The position numbers were made by a program, and so were the translations under genes. A stretch of DNA of 64,000 nt, from the NCBI GenBank assembly GCA_028386065.3, contig JAKUCV010003526.1:250253-314252 (forward strand). Reading direction: 5' to 3'. Shown here one piece after another: positions 45,164 through 57,498 of the stretch (position 1 is the first letter of the stretch; the number at the start of each line of letters is the position of its first letter). The notes under the pieces are model-generated. The model did not search any database. It worked only from the letters and a program-made list of their open reading frames with translations, and was not told the DNA's origin. Origin of the DNA: Turnera subulata (taxonomy: Eukaryota; Streptophyta; Magnoliopsida; Malpighiales; Passifloraceae).

Positions 45164-45575
45164 TGTAAAAGAGCCGAATTTACCTCTATATAAATGATGC
45201 CTTTGGGAAGGTTTGTAGGACTTGCAAGGATGAGTAGAGGCTAGGACCTGGAGAGTAGGACCTAAGAAGGTTGCCTATAGGACCTGCATAGACCAACAAG
45301 ACCCGGAGCGGTCCGGGTTTGTGACCCCGGATGACACTCCGATGCCTAAGTCAGATGAAGGATATTCTTTAGGGAGAAGAGAGGCAAGAGAGAGAGAATT
45401 TAGAGAAATGAGCAGTGTACCTCTCTACTTGGCATAAGGAGTCTGTTTATAACGAAAATTAGACTCTACGTCTTCCCAACTGGACTTGGACCTAAAGTTT
45501 TATCTTGGACCTGGGCCTGACCTTGTTGGTGGGCTGAAGGTGAAATTCCATATGTTATCACGACTCTTTTAGACA
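45164..45575 (-). mobile_element. LTR 'F': 5' LTR of E-F
   Basis: Starts TGTAAAAGAGCCGAATTTACC-like and matches E for about 390 bases, to CATATGTTATCAC (45561). It then reads GACTCTTTTAGACA, an imperfect inverse of its own start (TGTAAAAGAGCC), which may be its true end at 45575. If so, E has foreign sequence after the shared part; otherwise F is truncated at 45561. No TSD match was found. Confidence 0.6.
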
Positions 45576-47058
45576 AGTGTTCAAGGTGGATGTGATGGGG
45601 TTAACGTGGATATTGGGACGAATAGGTGTTCAAAGGTCAAATTGGGTAGGTGTGTGAAGATCGGTGAAGGTAGGTATTTTGGGGACCTGGGTTGGTCGAA
45701 TGTGAGTTAGGCAGGGTTAGGTTACATCCACAGAATCAGGTCTTTGTAGTTCATGAGAAAGGTTCCTGGGCTGGGTCAATGAACTTTCATGAAGTTTATT
45801 AAATTCAACACATATGCATACATAAATGAGGAAATGATTATTCCATTACTCTTGAGATAAATCACACTTATTTAAGCAATTGCAAATTCAAAATTCTTCC
45901 CTATTCCCACATCCATTAATAACCCTATTGAACATGTCAACCATCATCTCAGAGTAGATTCTTCCACTAGGTATTTTCATTGGTGCGGACCAGTCTCTTG
46001 TTGTTGAATTCTGATGCATTCGTTTCTTCCAACATGACCTCTCAGGTAGGACCAATAATCCTTTGTCAATCAGTATTTTGATAGTGATGCAAAATTCCAG
46101 GCATGTGCCTATGGTATGCCCCTGGCATTGATGATAATCAGAATAATTTTTTGACCCTTTGAGGGGAAGGGATCTTCAGAGGGCCCTTGTGGATCTACCG
46201 GTCTCAGCAACTCCTCATTGATGCACAATTGGAGTAATTCTTTAGTTGGAAATAGTAATGGATCGAGTTTCTTCATCAACTCCGAAGGTTCTCTTTGCAA
46301 CCCATTGGATTTGGAGGGCAGCGGAGTGATTTCATTATCATTGACCGGCATGCTTTTGGAAGGCCATCTTGTGATAACATCGTCGGCTGATTCACTTGAT
46401 CCTTTGAACTTATCCATTTCCTGTTGGGGTTCTTGCAAGTCCTCCATCCCCTCCAGGTAATTAGATTCTTTAGGGCATTCACTTCCAAGGCACTGTTTCT
46501 TAAGGTCTCGCCCCGTCTCATCTTCTAAGGGGTTCATCTTTCGCTTCTGGTTCTCGTTTTGCTGTGCATTTTCGTCAGGATTTAAAGGGATTAGTGTCAG
46601 TTGTATACTATCCTTCAGTGCTCTATCCATGGCCACCTTTTCTCCTTTCTCGAACAATGATACCTTTCCCTCCACTTGCTCAGCCCCCTTAGTCAATATC
46701 GGGTATCCCAGCATCTCGTTTTTCTAGGTCCTCAAATGCGGCCATCTTTGCCTTCAGGCCTTCAATCCTCTTATCTAACTTCTGCCTCCATTTTTTGTCC
46801 CCTTCGAAAAATATGAGATCGTCCTTTGTCGGACTCTATATACGCCCTCCATAGACGCATGACCCCATATCAACTTGCTTTTCCAGCTAATAACAAATTC
46901 CTTCCGGTTAATGTTCTTGAGTGCAAATTCCAGAAGTCGGCCCTTGAAGGTTGATGAAAGTTCCGGGTTGCCAGACCTTTTAGCACCTCGCCTACTAGCT
47001 TTGGGTATGCTTACTGTCCCGCTTAGTGTCTTCACCATCACATTCCAACTGAAGTGCA
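45576..47058 (-). pseudogene. Gag remnant of Tat-like element C-D
   Basis: Minus-strand frames 47068-46775 (FSWNVMVKT, GRLLEFALKNINRKEFVISW, GHASMEGVYRVRQRT) and 46714-46109 (a charged, helical region). At 46148-46153 a run of six A marks a one-base shift, after which the other frame reads SDYHQCQGHTIGTCLEFC, the YHxxxGHxxxxC knuckle at the gag C-terminus of Tat-type elements, then ILIDKGLLVLPER. The 5' end is split by the solo LTR: MDDMH continues across its TSD into HFSWN. No pol follows. Confidence 0.6.
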
Positions 47059-48979
47059 TGATGCACATGAAATATGCATGGTTTTAGATATATTTGCTCT
47101 CAAATTCATCATGACTATATGCCTTACTTTGTATTATTTCATCATATTCCTTTAAATCCTATCCCTTCCTGTATGATTAGTGAGTTCAGGCGCATTTTGA
47201 AGGATTTTGGAGATTTTATTGGAGAATTCGAAGAAACAACCTCTGGCACAGCATGAGCCTGTTTCGGGCTTGTTGTTCATTGCAAAATCAGTGAAAAGCC
47301 ACGAATCCCCCTCCAATTACAAGTCATCCACTGGATTTCACCACTTTTGCCTTGATCCACGAAGCCATCACACCACTACATCAATCTCAAAAAGAGCTGA
47401 ATTCAAATGCACAGAAAAAATGGAAAGAGATTGCACACAGCCTCAGGTACAGGCCCAGCACAGGCTGAGCCTGTGGAATCTGCAGATAACCAGGAACACA
47501 GAGAAAGGAATATAAAACTCAGCCACTTGCAGAGCTTCACCACTTGCAAAACCTTCAACTCTGCAATTATGACCTGAGTGTTTCAGAAGACTTTAAGCAT
47601 GGGAAAGAGGGGATAATCATTACACCCAAGGAATATTATAACTAAACAACTATTATCCTCCTCTTAAGTCTTCCAAAATCTGCAGATTTCACCATATCGG
47701 CACACCTCCCATGGTGCCTTATCTCGATGAGCAAGATGGGCAACTGAAACTGAACTTGCCCAACTGTCATGCCTTCCAACACGTGTCAAAAGAGAGGAGA
47801 AGAAGATCCACGTGTATAAATAAGAAGAAAGAAGGAAGAACTAAGGATCGAACACACCATCGATCAAGCACCCATATCTGCAGAAGTTTTGGAACAAAGG
47901 GTTCAAGTGGAAACACGATTCTGCAGCCATTTCTGGGTAGAAATCGTGTTGTCTCTAACCTCCAGATTTGTTCCAATCCTTATACTAACCTCTATCCCCA
48001 TTGATTTTGCAATTTTGATTATGAACTAAACAACCCCTCTTAGGTTGAAGGGGTGAAGCATGTCTCTGTTCTTATTGCAATAAATTGCTCTTCTTATGCT
48101 GTTAACCCGATTTTCTTGTTTGGTTGTTGCAAACTTGCTCCATGTTTGGGTCTTGATCAAACCCATACATGATTATAGGTAGTTAGGTGAAGGACCAAAA
48201 GGAGAAACCATAGTTGCTGGAACAAGAACAACCAACCCTTAGCTCTTAGTTTTGAAAGAAACTAGGAACTAATTGGGGAATTAGCCTCAACACCAAATCA
48301 TAATCCCCTTGGTTTGACCAATGCAAAAGCATTAGGATTAGTGAGAGCCTTGGGAGGAACCTGTGAGTGAGAACAAATGGGTTCAGTATAGATTGAGTAG
48401 CCTATTTTTAATCTTTTAACAGCTTGGTGGAGGATCGAAAGGAGAAGCCAAGTGTGCCAGACCAACAATAGTCAACCTTTACTCTCTAGCCGTTCGAAAG
48501 AAGATAGGGAGAGATTGTGGGTACCTAGCACCAACACTAAACTTCACCCCTAAGTGGACGTCTATTCTAACGGCAAGGGGCAGAAGGAAGCTTTGGGAAC
48601 TATCAATAAGATCGAAAGTCGTTGGTAGTACTTTAGGTTGGGAGCCCCTTCAAGATATCTCATTAAACACAGGGCGTCAAATAGGCTTAGCCTGTTATGA
48701 TGCTGTTGAGCAATTTAAAGCATAAAACAGGGCATGTGAACCCCGGATGCCTAAGACTTCACCAAATCTGATCCTTCCCTACTTCAGCACTGTTATTACT
48801 TTCTACTTTTGCTCATTTTAAATTTCAATTGCACTCACCCAAATTTCCACTTCTAATTTACTGTTTCAAGCCTAATTTGTCTAAATTAAGGAGTAACAGG
48901 CCCATCCCAGTCCTTGTGGATACGACCTTGATAAAGTACAACAACTACCCTTTGCACTTGCAGGACTCACTCCACATCT
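47059..48979 (+). mobile_element. Solo LTR (1,921 bp) splitting C-D gag, TSD GTGCA
   Basis: Starts TGATGCACATGAAATATGC, ends CCACATCT (last base probably changed from CA), and is flanked by GTGCA at 47054-47058 and 48980-48984. Removing it joins the gag reading frame across the site. TATA box TATAAATAA at 47815-47823. A second LTR of the family starts at 59885. The 3' end resembles the solo LTR at 10477-12122. The 63-residue frame 48829-49020 is not a gene. Confidence 0.8.
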
Positions 48980-48984
48980 GTGCA

Positions 48985-49522
48985 TGTCATCCATGGTTTC
49001 CTGAAGATTCAATTTTCTAATGATAAGATTCAAGGTCGTCGGAAATCCCTAACTTAGGCATCATTTACAAATCATAGTAGGAAAACATGATGGAATGCAT
49101 TCGCAAACAGTTTTCTCCTCTATTCTCCAAAACAAGTTTCTCCCTTTTTCTTTGGAAATCAAAAGTCAAGAAGATGAAAATTTTTCTTAAAACGGGACAC
49201 CTCAGCTCGAATTCTTTTCCTTTGAAAACATGTGATGCAATGTATGCAGCTATAGATTCCTAAACAAAATAGGCTGATAACAAAGGAAACAACACCAAAA
49301 ATCATCATGTATAGACTTACATCCCTAGAGTGTGTTCGCTAAGCTCGTCAATTCACACTACCCAATACTACACCTGCGTAGAGTTGGCACGGCAGTCCCG
49401 CTAGCCGGTTAGCGGGCGGGGTCAAGAGAAAATTTTTTTTTCATGGTTATTCTCTTTTCTATATTTTGATTAAGGTTTTTCGGTTTTATCAAAACAAAAA
49501 GTACTAAAATCCACAACAAAAA
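48985..49522 (-). other. C-D gag start and 5' UTR
   Basis: Minus strand: the gag-like ATG GATGACATGCAC lies at about 48994. Sequence to the right is UTR, present as an inverted copy at 53720-54090. No other ORF. Confidence 0.5.
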
Positions 49523-50111
49523 TATAACGCCCCGAATTTTCGGTATTTAATTTCTATGGATTTTTGGAATTTTTTAAAAATGTTGTTTCCAATTTTACCC
49601 TTGCGGAATTTTCAGATTTTTGGTCATGGAAATGAATTATTTTCCTTCGGAAATATTTATTCTATATTTATTTTATTCTTGTTCGGGTTCCTTTGGAAAT
49701 GAAAACGTGCTTTGGTGTGAAATGTGGAGTTTATAGTAGTTTTACTATAACTACGTAGTTTTGGGTGTAAAGGAAAGAAAAGAAAATATAAAATAAAACC
49801 TAAACTCTATGCTCGCGTTGACATAAAAGAGTTTAGGTTTTATTTTATATTTTTTTTCTTTCCTTTACACCCGAAACTACGTAGTTTTAGTAAAACTACT
49901 ATAAACTCCACATTTCACACCAAAGCACGTTTTCATTTCCAAAGAAACCCGAACAAGAATAAAATAAATACAGAATAAATATTTTCGAAGGAAAATAATT
50001 CATTTCCATGGCCAAAAATCCGAAAATTCCGCAAGGGTAAAATTGGAAACAAATTTTAAAAAAATTTGAAAAATTTATTGAAATTAAGTACCGAAAATTT
50101 GGGGCGTTATA
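49523..50111. mobile_element. 589-bp foldback element from gypsy LTR ends
   Basis: Left arm 49523-49808 and right arm 49828-50111 are near-perfect inverted copies around a ~19-base loop (ATGCTCGCGTTGACATAAA). Both outer ends read TATAACGCCCCGAA..., the start of the gypsy LTRs in this window. AAAAA flanks it on both sides (49518-49522, 50112-50116), in an A-rich context. The related UTR copy at about 53615-53660 lacks it. Confidence 0.9.
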
Positions 50112-50116
50112 AAAAA

Positions 50117-50484
50117 TTACACAAAATGCACGTACTACGTATTGAGTTATTATGCATGAGATGCTCAGGGTATGCAGCTGGTTAGGGGCCGAAAGACCGT
50201 CGCTAAGGGATAGCTTGCCCTACTCGCATGTGACGTAGGACGCTGCGTGAGGTCGCTGGCCTATTAACCCCTATCATTGCTAAACGGCAAGAAATGGGTT
50301 CACTCTGGCCAATAACCCCGTAGGACGGTATGTACCGGACCAGGATCCTCTCACCGTCTTATGGTAGAAGTTTTACAACATAACAAATGAATGCAGGCAC
50401 GTACATGACACACAAAAGGCATATACTAATCAATAATTGCACATAATCTCTTAAACCCTCTATATCCCCAGCGGAGTCGCCAAA
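50117..50484 (-). other. C-D 5' UTR and primer-binding site
   Basis: 5' UTR matching 40803-41110 of A-B and the inverted copy at 52512-53590. The PBS on the minus strand, TTTGGCGACTCCGCTGGGG (about 50466-50484), directly abuts LTR D. Confidence 0.7.
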
Positions 50485-52234
50485 TGTGAGTACATGTCCC
50501 AAAATTGATTGGGCTTACTCACCACCTTCTTCTTAACCGTCATCCATATCTTTGGAGTTGCCACCTGAATTTTATTAGAGGGCAAAATTCGGGGAAAATC
50601 TTCCTTAGGCAACCAATGACTCCTTAACCCGACCAATAAGCGAACCAAAGATGTGGACCCCGGGCTTTGTCATGGATGGGAAGGTGTTAGGAACCCATCC
50701 ATGTTGGAGCGAGATCATGTGCAATTAAGGATCAGCATATGCCATGCAAAAAAAATAACAAAAACAAAACAAAAAATAAATAAAGCTTGCATTTCCACCA
50801 CTAGAAACTGCCTACGTACTCCCTGATAATGGGTTCAAAGGTCACGCAGTTCTTAACATGCATCACATGCAATCACATACGCAGCATCGTCATAGCAGCA
50901 ATCAATCAAGAAAATTACAACGAGTTACCTCTTGAAGCCCTCCTCTTGCTCCTACTTGCTTACCACCCTTTGGCAGCATTTTGGCAGAACTTCAACGAGA
51001 AATTCGATGTGGACGGATACCGAATTGGTCTCTAGTGCCAACAGAAAACTTGTAGAGGTACGTCTCAGCTTTCCAAGAACTTATAGAACACAACAATTCG
51101 ACATCTACAGCTCCATATATGGCGATTCTTCTGGGACTGCCTGCATAGGAATTCTCTACTAGGGTTCCTCCTCTACTTCTCAACAAGCTTGCTCCAATTC
51201 TCCTCCTTCTTCTCCTTTTCTTTCTCTCCTCTTGCTGCTTTCTTGCTACTACTTCTCTCCACAAAATTTTTCCAGAATTTCAACCCTTGGATAGGTTCCT
51301 AAGCTTAGAATCAGAGAATCATCCAAAGTACCTAAGCTTATGTGTGTATAGAGCGGGAAGAGAGAAATTGTGTGTGAATGATCGTTAATGGGGGGTCCTA
51401 TTTATAGTGTTCAGGGGCTGTGGACGTGGTGTTGATCGAAGGGTCGGGACTGAATTCCTAGATCCAACGGTAGATACCTAGAATCAAGAGAACAGGAAAA
51501 ATCCGAAAAATTGCCAAAGCCGGGAGCGATGTCCGCTAAGCGCGGGCGGTCCTCTAGCGACGACGGCCATCTGCTGGTGGTCATGTCGCCATGTCCGCCG
51601 GCACCTGTTCCTAAAACTGTTCTTTCCTTTCCGCTGTTAATCCTTATTATTCCGGTCCAACTTGATTCCCACGCCCTCCTCAGTTGGTTTTTTGCCTGTT
51701 TTGAGCTTCAGAAACCCTCCTAACTTGTAGCCTACCCCCACCCATTTTCCTAATTTTCTTTACTTTCTCCCACCTCCACTCTAGTTGCCATAAAACACCG
51801 AAAACACTTAAGGGGATAATTTAATCCGAATTTTTGACGAAAATTCAGAGTAAATTCACAGCTAAGTCTAGTGTTTTGATGGGCCAAAAATGCTGAAGGA
51901 TCCATATTTAATTAGTTCATGCTTCTAAATTGTTTAAAACCCAAAATCATCTCAAATAGGTCAAAAATAAATAAAAAAGCATAAAAAAATTAAATACTCA
52001 TATTTTTATTAAATTAAGAATTTAAATATACTTAAACTCAGAATTAAATCATCTTAATAATCCCGAATTAAATACACAAAAATCCTAAAAATAATAAAAA
52101 TATGAATAATTAATCAAATTAAATTATAAATACATTTCTTCCTAGGATCAAATCATCTCATCAATCCACGGACGAAAACACATTTATAATTCTATAAAGC
52201 GAATTATTAGCAGGTCAAATTTCGCGTGTTCACA
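50485..52234 (-). mobile_element. LTR 'D': 5' LTR of C-D
   Basis: 1,750 bp, left end TGTGAGTACATGTCCC, right end GCGTGTTCACA, with a TATAAATAG box on the minus strand (51398-51407). It is homologous to LTR C and more distantly to A/B. The CGGCGGTC hairpin of A/B is here only degenerate (GGGCGGTCC, GGTGGTCATG). Confidence 0.8.
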
Positions 52235-52244
52235 GTCTTCAATT

Positions 52245-52511
52245 TTTGTTTTGTTTTCTTTTGTTTGTTGTTTGTGCATGAGGCATACTTTGGTCTTCAA
52301 TTGCACATGATTTCGCCACAACACAGATGGGTGCCTAATACCTTCTCATCTGTGACAAACCCCTGATTCCTACATCTTTGGTACGCTATGACTAGTTGCT
52401 GTGGGTAATGGATGTCAAGGTTTTTTCCTAAATTTTGTCCTTAGTAAAATTCGGGTGGCGACTCCTTTGATGTACTGAGGGATCAAATTATTTTTTGGTT
52501 GGGTCCTCACA
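52245..52511 (+). mobile_element. Truncated Tat-like LTR, plus orientation
   Basis: Matches the reverse complement of the first ~260 bases of LTR D (CACATGAT, CTTCTCATCTGTGACAAA, AATTCGGGTGGCGACTCC) and ends GGGTCCTCACA at 52511. The following GCTGGGGACTTAG is a PBS that lost its TTTGGCGACTCC half. It lies head-to-head with LTR D. Confidence 0.75.
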
Positions 52512-54095
52512 GCTGGGGACTTAGAGGATTCAATAAATTTTGTGCAATCATTGATTACTATGCGAAGCTTCTATCTGAAGAGGGTATGGGGATCCTTTTC
52601 CGTTACATACCGTCATACGGGGTTATCGGCTAGAGTGAACCTATTTCTCGTCGTTTAGCAATGATAGGGATTAATAGGCCTGCGACCTCACGCGGCGCAC
52701 TGCGTCACATGTGAGTAGGCCAAACTATCCCTTAGGCTGCGTTTGGTTGCAAAACAAGATGGGACGAGACTGGACTAGATTGGACTGGACTAGACTGAAC
52801 TGTGTCTTGAAAGGCTGTTCGGTATGCTATGGACAGAAATTGTAGTCCTATGGACTAAACTGTATAATATCTATTTTGCCCCTGATACAATTTTAACGTA
52901 TTATTTGTCATTTCCAATAAAATATACAGACCAACAACCTAGTGACTAAAATTATTAGATATGAAAATTTCTGAATATTTAGATAATAAAATTTTAAAAA
53001 ATAATATTTTTACTAGTTTAATATTTTTAAAGTAAAAATAAAAAGGTAAAATAATTGATGAGCTTTGAGTTGAGGAACACTATATTATCTTTAATATTTA
53101 ATATCTGATTATTATTATTATTATTTATTTTCATTCTAACTTAATCCTTAAAAAATAATTTCACCCCATGATGTCTAAAGTGAATAAAATTGAATAATAT
53201 TAATATTATATTATATTTATTTTATTTTTATTAATATTTAGTATATTTAATATTATTAAGATAATACTTAATTTAAATTTTAATTATTATTGTTAATCTT
53301 ACTATTATTATTTATAAATTTAAATTTAATATAATTGGAGGGTACTTTGGGATTATTACAAATTAGGAAGGGTTAGTATTAGAACCCCTCGTGTCCATAA
53401 TTCTTGGAGGGGACAGAAATTTCGAAAATCTGTCCCAACCTGTCCCGTCGTGTCCCAAGCTCGCGTCCCATCTATGCTGCACCAAACGCGGGACAAATTT
53501 TTTTGTCCCGTCCTATCCCGCGTACCAAACACTACCTTAGAGACGGTCCTTTGGCCCCCAACCAGCTGCATACCCTGAGCATCTCATGCATAATTAATTA
53601 ATACATGGAACGTGTATTTTGTGTGATTTTTATTCAGAATTTTTATGCTTTTTGTCTTGATAAAACCCAAAAAACCAAAAACAAATTAGAAAAGAGTATA
53701 AGCAACCAAAAAAATTTCGCTGGGCCCGCCCCTCACCGGCAACAGACCCCCGTGCTAACTCTACGTAGGGTGCCATATTGCGAGGTGTGAGTTGACACGT
53801 TTAGAAAACTCACTCTAGGGATGTAAATCTATACATCAGCAATGATGATGATTTTTAGCGTTGTTTTCCAAGCTGTCGGTCTACCTTGTTTTAGGAATAT
53901 ACAACCACATACATTGAACATTGCATCCCATTTTTTTCAAATAAAAAAAAATCGAGCAAAGGTGTGTTGTCCTCAAAATTTTTGGTTTTCTCGAGAAGAA
54001 AAAAATGTTTTTCCCCGTCTTGCTTTCCGACCACGTTTTGAGAAAACAAAACTTGAGTTCAGGATTCCCAATGGCCATGAACTTTACCACTAGAG
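52512..54095 (+). mobile_element. 5' UTR of truncated plus-strand Tat-like element
   Basis: Inverted copy of the C-D 5' UTR (50484 down to about 49060), interrupted by a MITE at 52735-53536. The last recognisable homology is near CCCAATGGCCATG at about 54066-54078, about where gag would begin. It lacks the foldback. Confidence 0.7.
52735..53536. mobile_element. PIF/Harbinger-like MITE, TSD TTA
   Basis: 802 bp. Left end GGCTGCGTTTGGTTGC; the right end read inversely is GGTAGTGTTTGGTACGC, imperfect terminal inverted repeats of the GTTTGGT type. TTA flanks both sides (52732-52734, 53537-53539), and homologous sequence at about 50205 has the uninterrupted CCCTTAGCGACGG-type site (read in reverse). 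The centre is very AT-rich; subterminal GGGACGAGACTGG and TGTCCCGTC blocks are inversely related. No transposase. Confidence 0.88.
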
Positions 54096-55029
54096 AATTG
54101 AAGCCTTAGGACACCATGGGTGAGTAGCGCTTTAAATGGAAGGAGATGATGAAGACATTAGAAATCATGGATATAGGTGATGACTTTATAAGTGGGGAGT
54201 AAACATGGAGATGATGAAGACATTAGAGATCATGGATGTATCCCAAGGCGATGATTATGAAAAGATGATTAAGTTGAGGCGCTGAATTGAGAAGCTGAGG
54301 AACGAGGAGAGTTGGTGTTCGGGCCTTCTCATGAGAGGAGATGTAAGTCCCAATATTTTAGAGAAATGAGGTGAATTGGTGAGATGAATTTTAGAGGAGA
54401 TTAAGCCTCAAAGATTAGGTGATGATGAGACGTCGGGTTGACTTTCGGCATTCTCCCAGAGAGGGAGATGTAAGCGCTAGTTTTTATTTGTGAACAGAGT
54501 TGATGAGCCGAGCCGAGGAGCCGCACTGACAAGCTAAGTTGTTAAGTCGAGATGATGAGTAGAGTTGAGGGGTCGAGTTAGTGAGTGGAGTTGAAGCAAT
54601 AAAGATGACGGTGAGAACGAAGATGGAGATGATGATGAGGGGACAATGAAGAAGGATAGGAGATGATATTGAAACGATAAAGATGAGGCAATGGGGAAGA
54701 TACATTCCAAGGACTGGACAAGGATTGCAAGTGAGGAGAGAACCGACTAGAGACCATAGGCTGAATTGTTAAGTATGGATAGATGACGACCAAGAATTGA
54801 GAGAGGCGGTGTGGTTGCTTTTTGGAATCCAAACATTGAGTCGAGTTGAGAGGAGTGATGATTTGATTATACAAGTTTCCTATCTTTAGTGGCAAGTTGA
54901 TTGTGAGTGGCTTCATGAATTCCATCGGATTAACAGAGGGGACCACAATCCGAACTATGAAGAACTGATTCTGTGGGTGAAATCCAACCTTACCCGACCT
55001 ACATTCGACCATCCCCAGTCGATTCCGAA
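54096..55029. other. Unassigned repetitive sequence
   Basis: Contains a near-duplicate GGAGATGATGAAGACATTAG (about 54140 and 54210) and many GATGA/GAGTTGAG words. A 144-residue minus-strand frame (54578-55012) is low-complexity Ser/His/Pro-rich without a domain. No gene supported. Confidence 0.4.
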
Positions 55030-57472
55030 ATGCTTGAAATGCCCCGACTTAAATTTACCGCACAAATAGTACTTACCATACAACAGTACCGACACATGGC
55101 ACGAGCTGTGTAATTACAATAGATAACCGGCCCAATGGCCCCAAGATAATAATAATATCATGTCACCCGATCCCGGGAATATCATCAATAGCAATAGCAC
55201 AACGAAAGCATTTATAAACTCAGAGACAACATATGCAAGGCCCGATGCAACTAATGGATCCGAGTCCTGCCCGAGGGTACATTGCAGCCGCTAGAATGCT
55301 ATCCTGATCTATCCTACAAGGACTCTGTAAGGGGTGTGACCAACCACTGTCTCACCGATAAACAAATAAACCGAAGTATGCAAGCAACCGTAATAACACC
55401 AAGCATCAAATCCAAGAGCGTCAGCACAAGAGAAGAAATTATCAGAATAACAATATGGACACAACAACGCACATGCAGTAGTGGAAATAAAGTGATCACA
55501 ATTACAACCAATTACAGTAACCATCAAGCAGGAGTAACACTTCTCAAAATCATTTCATCACGAATAACATCGATAACAACAATGTGACTCCACTTCCCCA
55601 CACCCGACTGGGACACAACAGCCGTCCTCCCACTTCTAGACATCCTACATTAGATTTGAGGAGTTTTATTAATGATTTATTAGGGCCCTGTCACAAGTTA
55701 GAAGTTGGTCGTGCCGTGGTAGCCAAGCTAGCTAGCCCGTGAATCCCGCACTGGTACCTCCACGTAAAACAATCACAAGACCGTTACGGGTCCAAAACAA
55801 ATCATAGGCCGTTACGGGCCAAATCAAAATTACAGGGTCGTTACGGACCTAGACTACAACCTCGGGTCGTACCATCATCTAACCGTGACATTTAGTATTT
55901 TTATTTTTCTCTCCGACTTCCAATAATCTGGTGAACCTCACGTGATCAGCTTTGGTCGTACCAGGTTATCAACTCATTCCGGGTGCCAGATCAAAACAGA
56001 ACCCGGGATAGACATCCCAATATCAAATCAAACAAGGATAGACATCCCAAGCATAGACATGCTTATCACAAGTAACCCGATCATGGCCACCACAAAATAG
56101 TCTCTAACCATCTAGTCGTACCTCTACCTTTTCACGTGTCGTCGAAATACTGAGATTATTACTATTCCAGTATACCTTCTCAATCACAGTTCCCGAGCAG
56201 GCTCTCTGCCTCACAGCTCATTTGGGAAACATATCTCAAAATACAACTGGAATCTCAATTATGCTTAGACCACAGTTAACAGACTCACAACCTCTGATAG
56301 CAGTCTAACATCAACAACAAACCGTGACTCACAAGGAAGTCACTGAGCTCAGTCATATGATTCAAACCATCAACAATATTCACAGAATTCATAACCACTC
56401 AGCAGTTCAATCAAGCAGTTCAAGCAACAGAAATATCATAACAGTATTATAGGCAACATATCAAGGGTTTTCCATCCTCACTATCAAATTACAAGTCTCA
56501 ATCGACTCCACACAATTATACAAACTGCAATAGTCACCAAGCACACAGAGTCCAGATATCACAGTAGGAAGCGCAGTAGGATCCAGTATATCATAATCAA
56601 AGAAAGTATCAAAATACGAACATAATAGCAACAATTGAAACAACAGGTCGAGTATCACAGGCAGCATACCGAAGTTTATAAGTTTATATCCTCACCTGGT
56701 ATGTCTCTGAACCAGCAAATAATCCATATGGCTTTATCTGACCCTATATCATATCAACACGTATAATCACATACGATGCACATCGGGAAATGCAATGCAT
56801 GAGGTTAACTTTTATTATTCTGCTTATCCACAATTACATCGTTATCGTCGTTCCGAGATCGTTTCCATTATACGTTGCTTTTACTGCTGTAAAGTAATTA
56901 TAACCCATAAAATACTCGTAGTCTATAATATGAGGTCAATAGTATCTCATAAGATAATTATTCCGAGTAAAATATTAATAAATGGATTATAGCATTTTTT
57001 CATCCTTGTGTTAGACCATAAAGTTGAAAGTCATCCTTGTATTGGTTTTGGTCTATTTTCATCTCTTTGTCTATGGGTTTTGGCTTGTTTTCATGCATCT
57101 AAATAGGCCAAAAAGTCGAACACAAGGATGAAAATAAGACAAAATTCACAAATAGAGGGATGAAAGCAAGCCAAAATCTAATAGAGGGATGACTTCCAAC
57201 TTTGAGGTCTAATATAAGGATGAAAAAACACTTTATTCCATTAATAAATACAGTAAATTTAATATTAATAATATGTTGGTTATTTAATATTTAGTAAAGC
57301 TCGTACATAATAAGTGGTTACGTTAATATAGCTTATAGTAATAATAAAATCAGTAGGCGAAATCAATATAGTGTAGTAAAATAATATTATTGATAGTATT
57401 TTTTTTGACAGAAAAAACAATAATATTACCATTAACAAAACATTATAACCATTAATAAATTTCATGCTGGAT

Positions 57473-57498
57473 ATGTATATATATATATATATATATAT
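57473..57498. repeat. (TA)n microsatellite
   Basis: About 12-13 TA dinucleotides in the solo LTR. Confidence 0.9.

Larger units (their letters stand above)
16572..52234 (-). mobile_element. Composite Tat/Ogre-like element C-D with nested insertions
   Basis: Proposed outer element. The 5' LTR D (50485-52234) is followed leftwards by a PBS of the TGGCGACTCCGCTGGGGA type used by Tat/Ogre gypsy elements, then a 5' UTR, gag remnants (48990-45720), a 3' UTR with hairpin arrays (17700-18900) and truncated 3' LTR C. Insertions interrupting it are the TRIM-like element, E-F, a solo LTR and a foldback. No pol is present, so it was non-autonomous or is deleted. That C and D belong to one copy is inferred from order, orientation and family. 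Confidence 0.5.
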
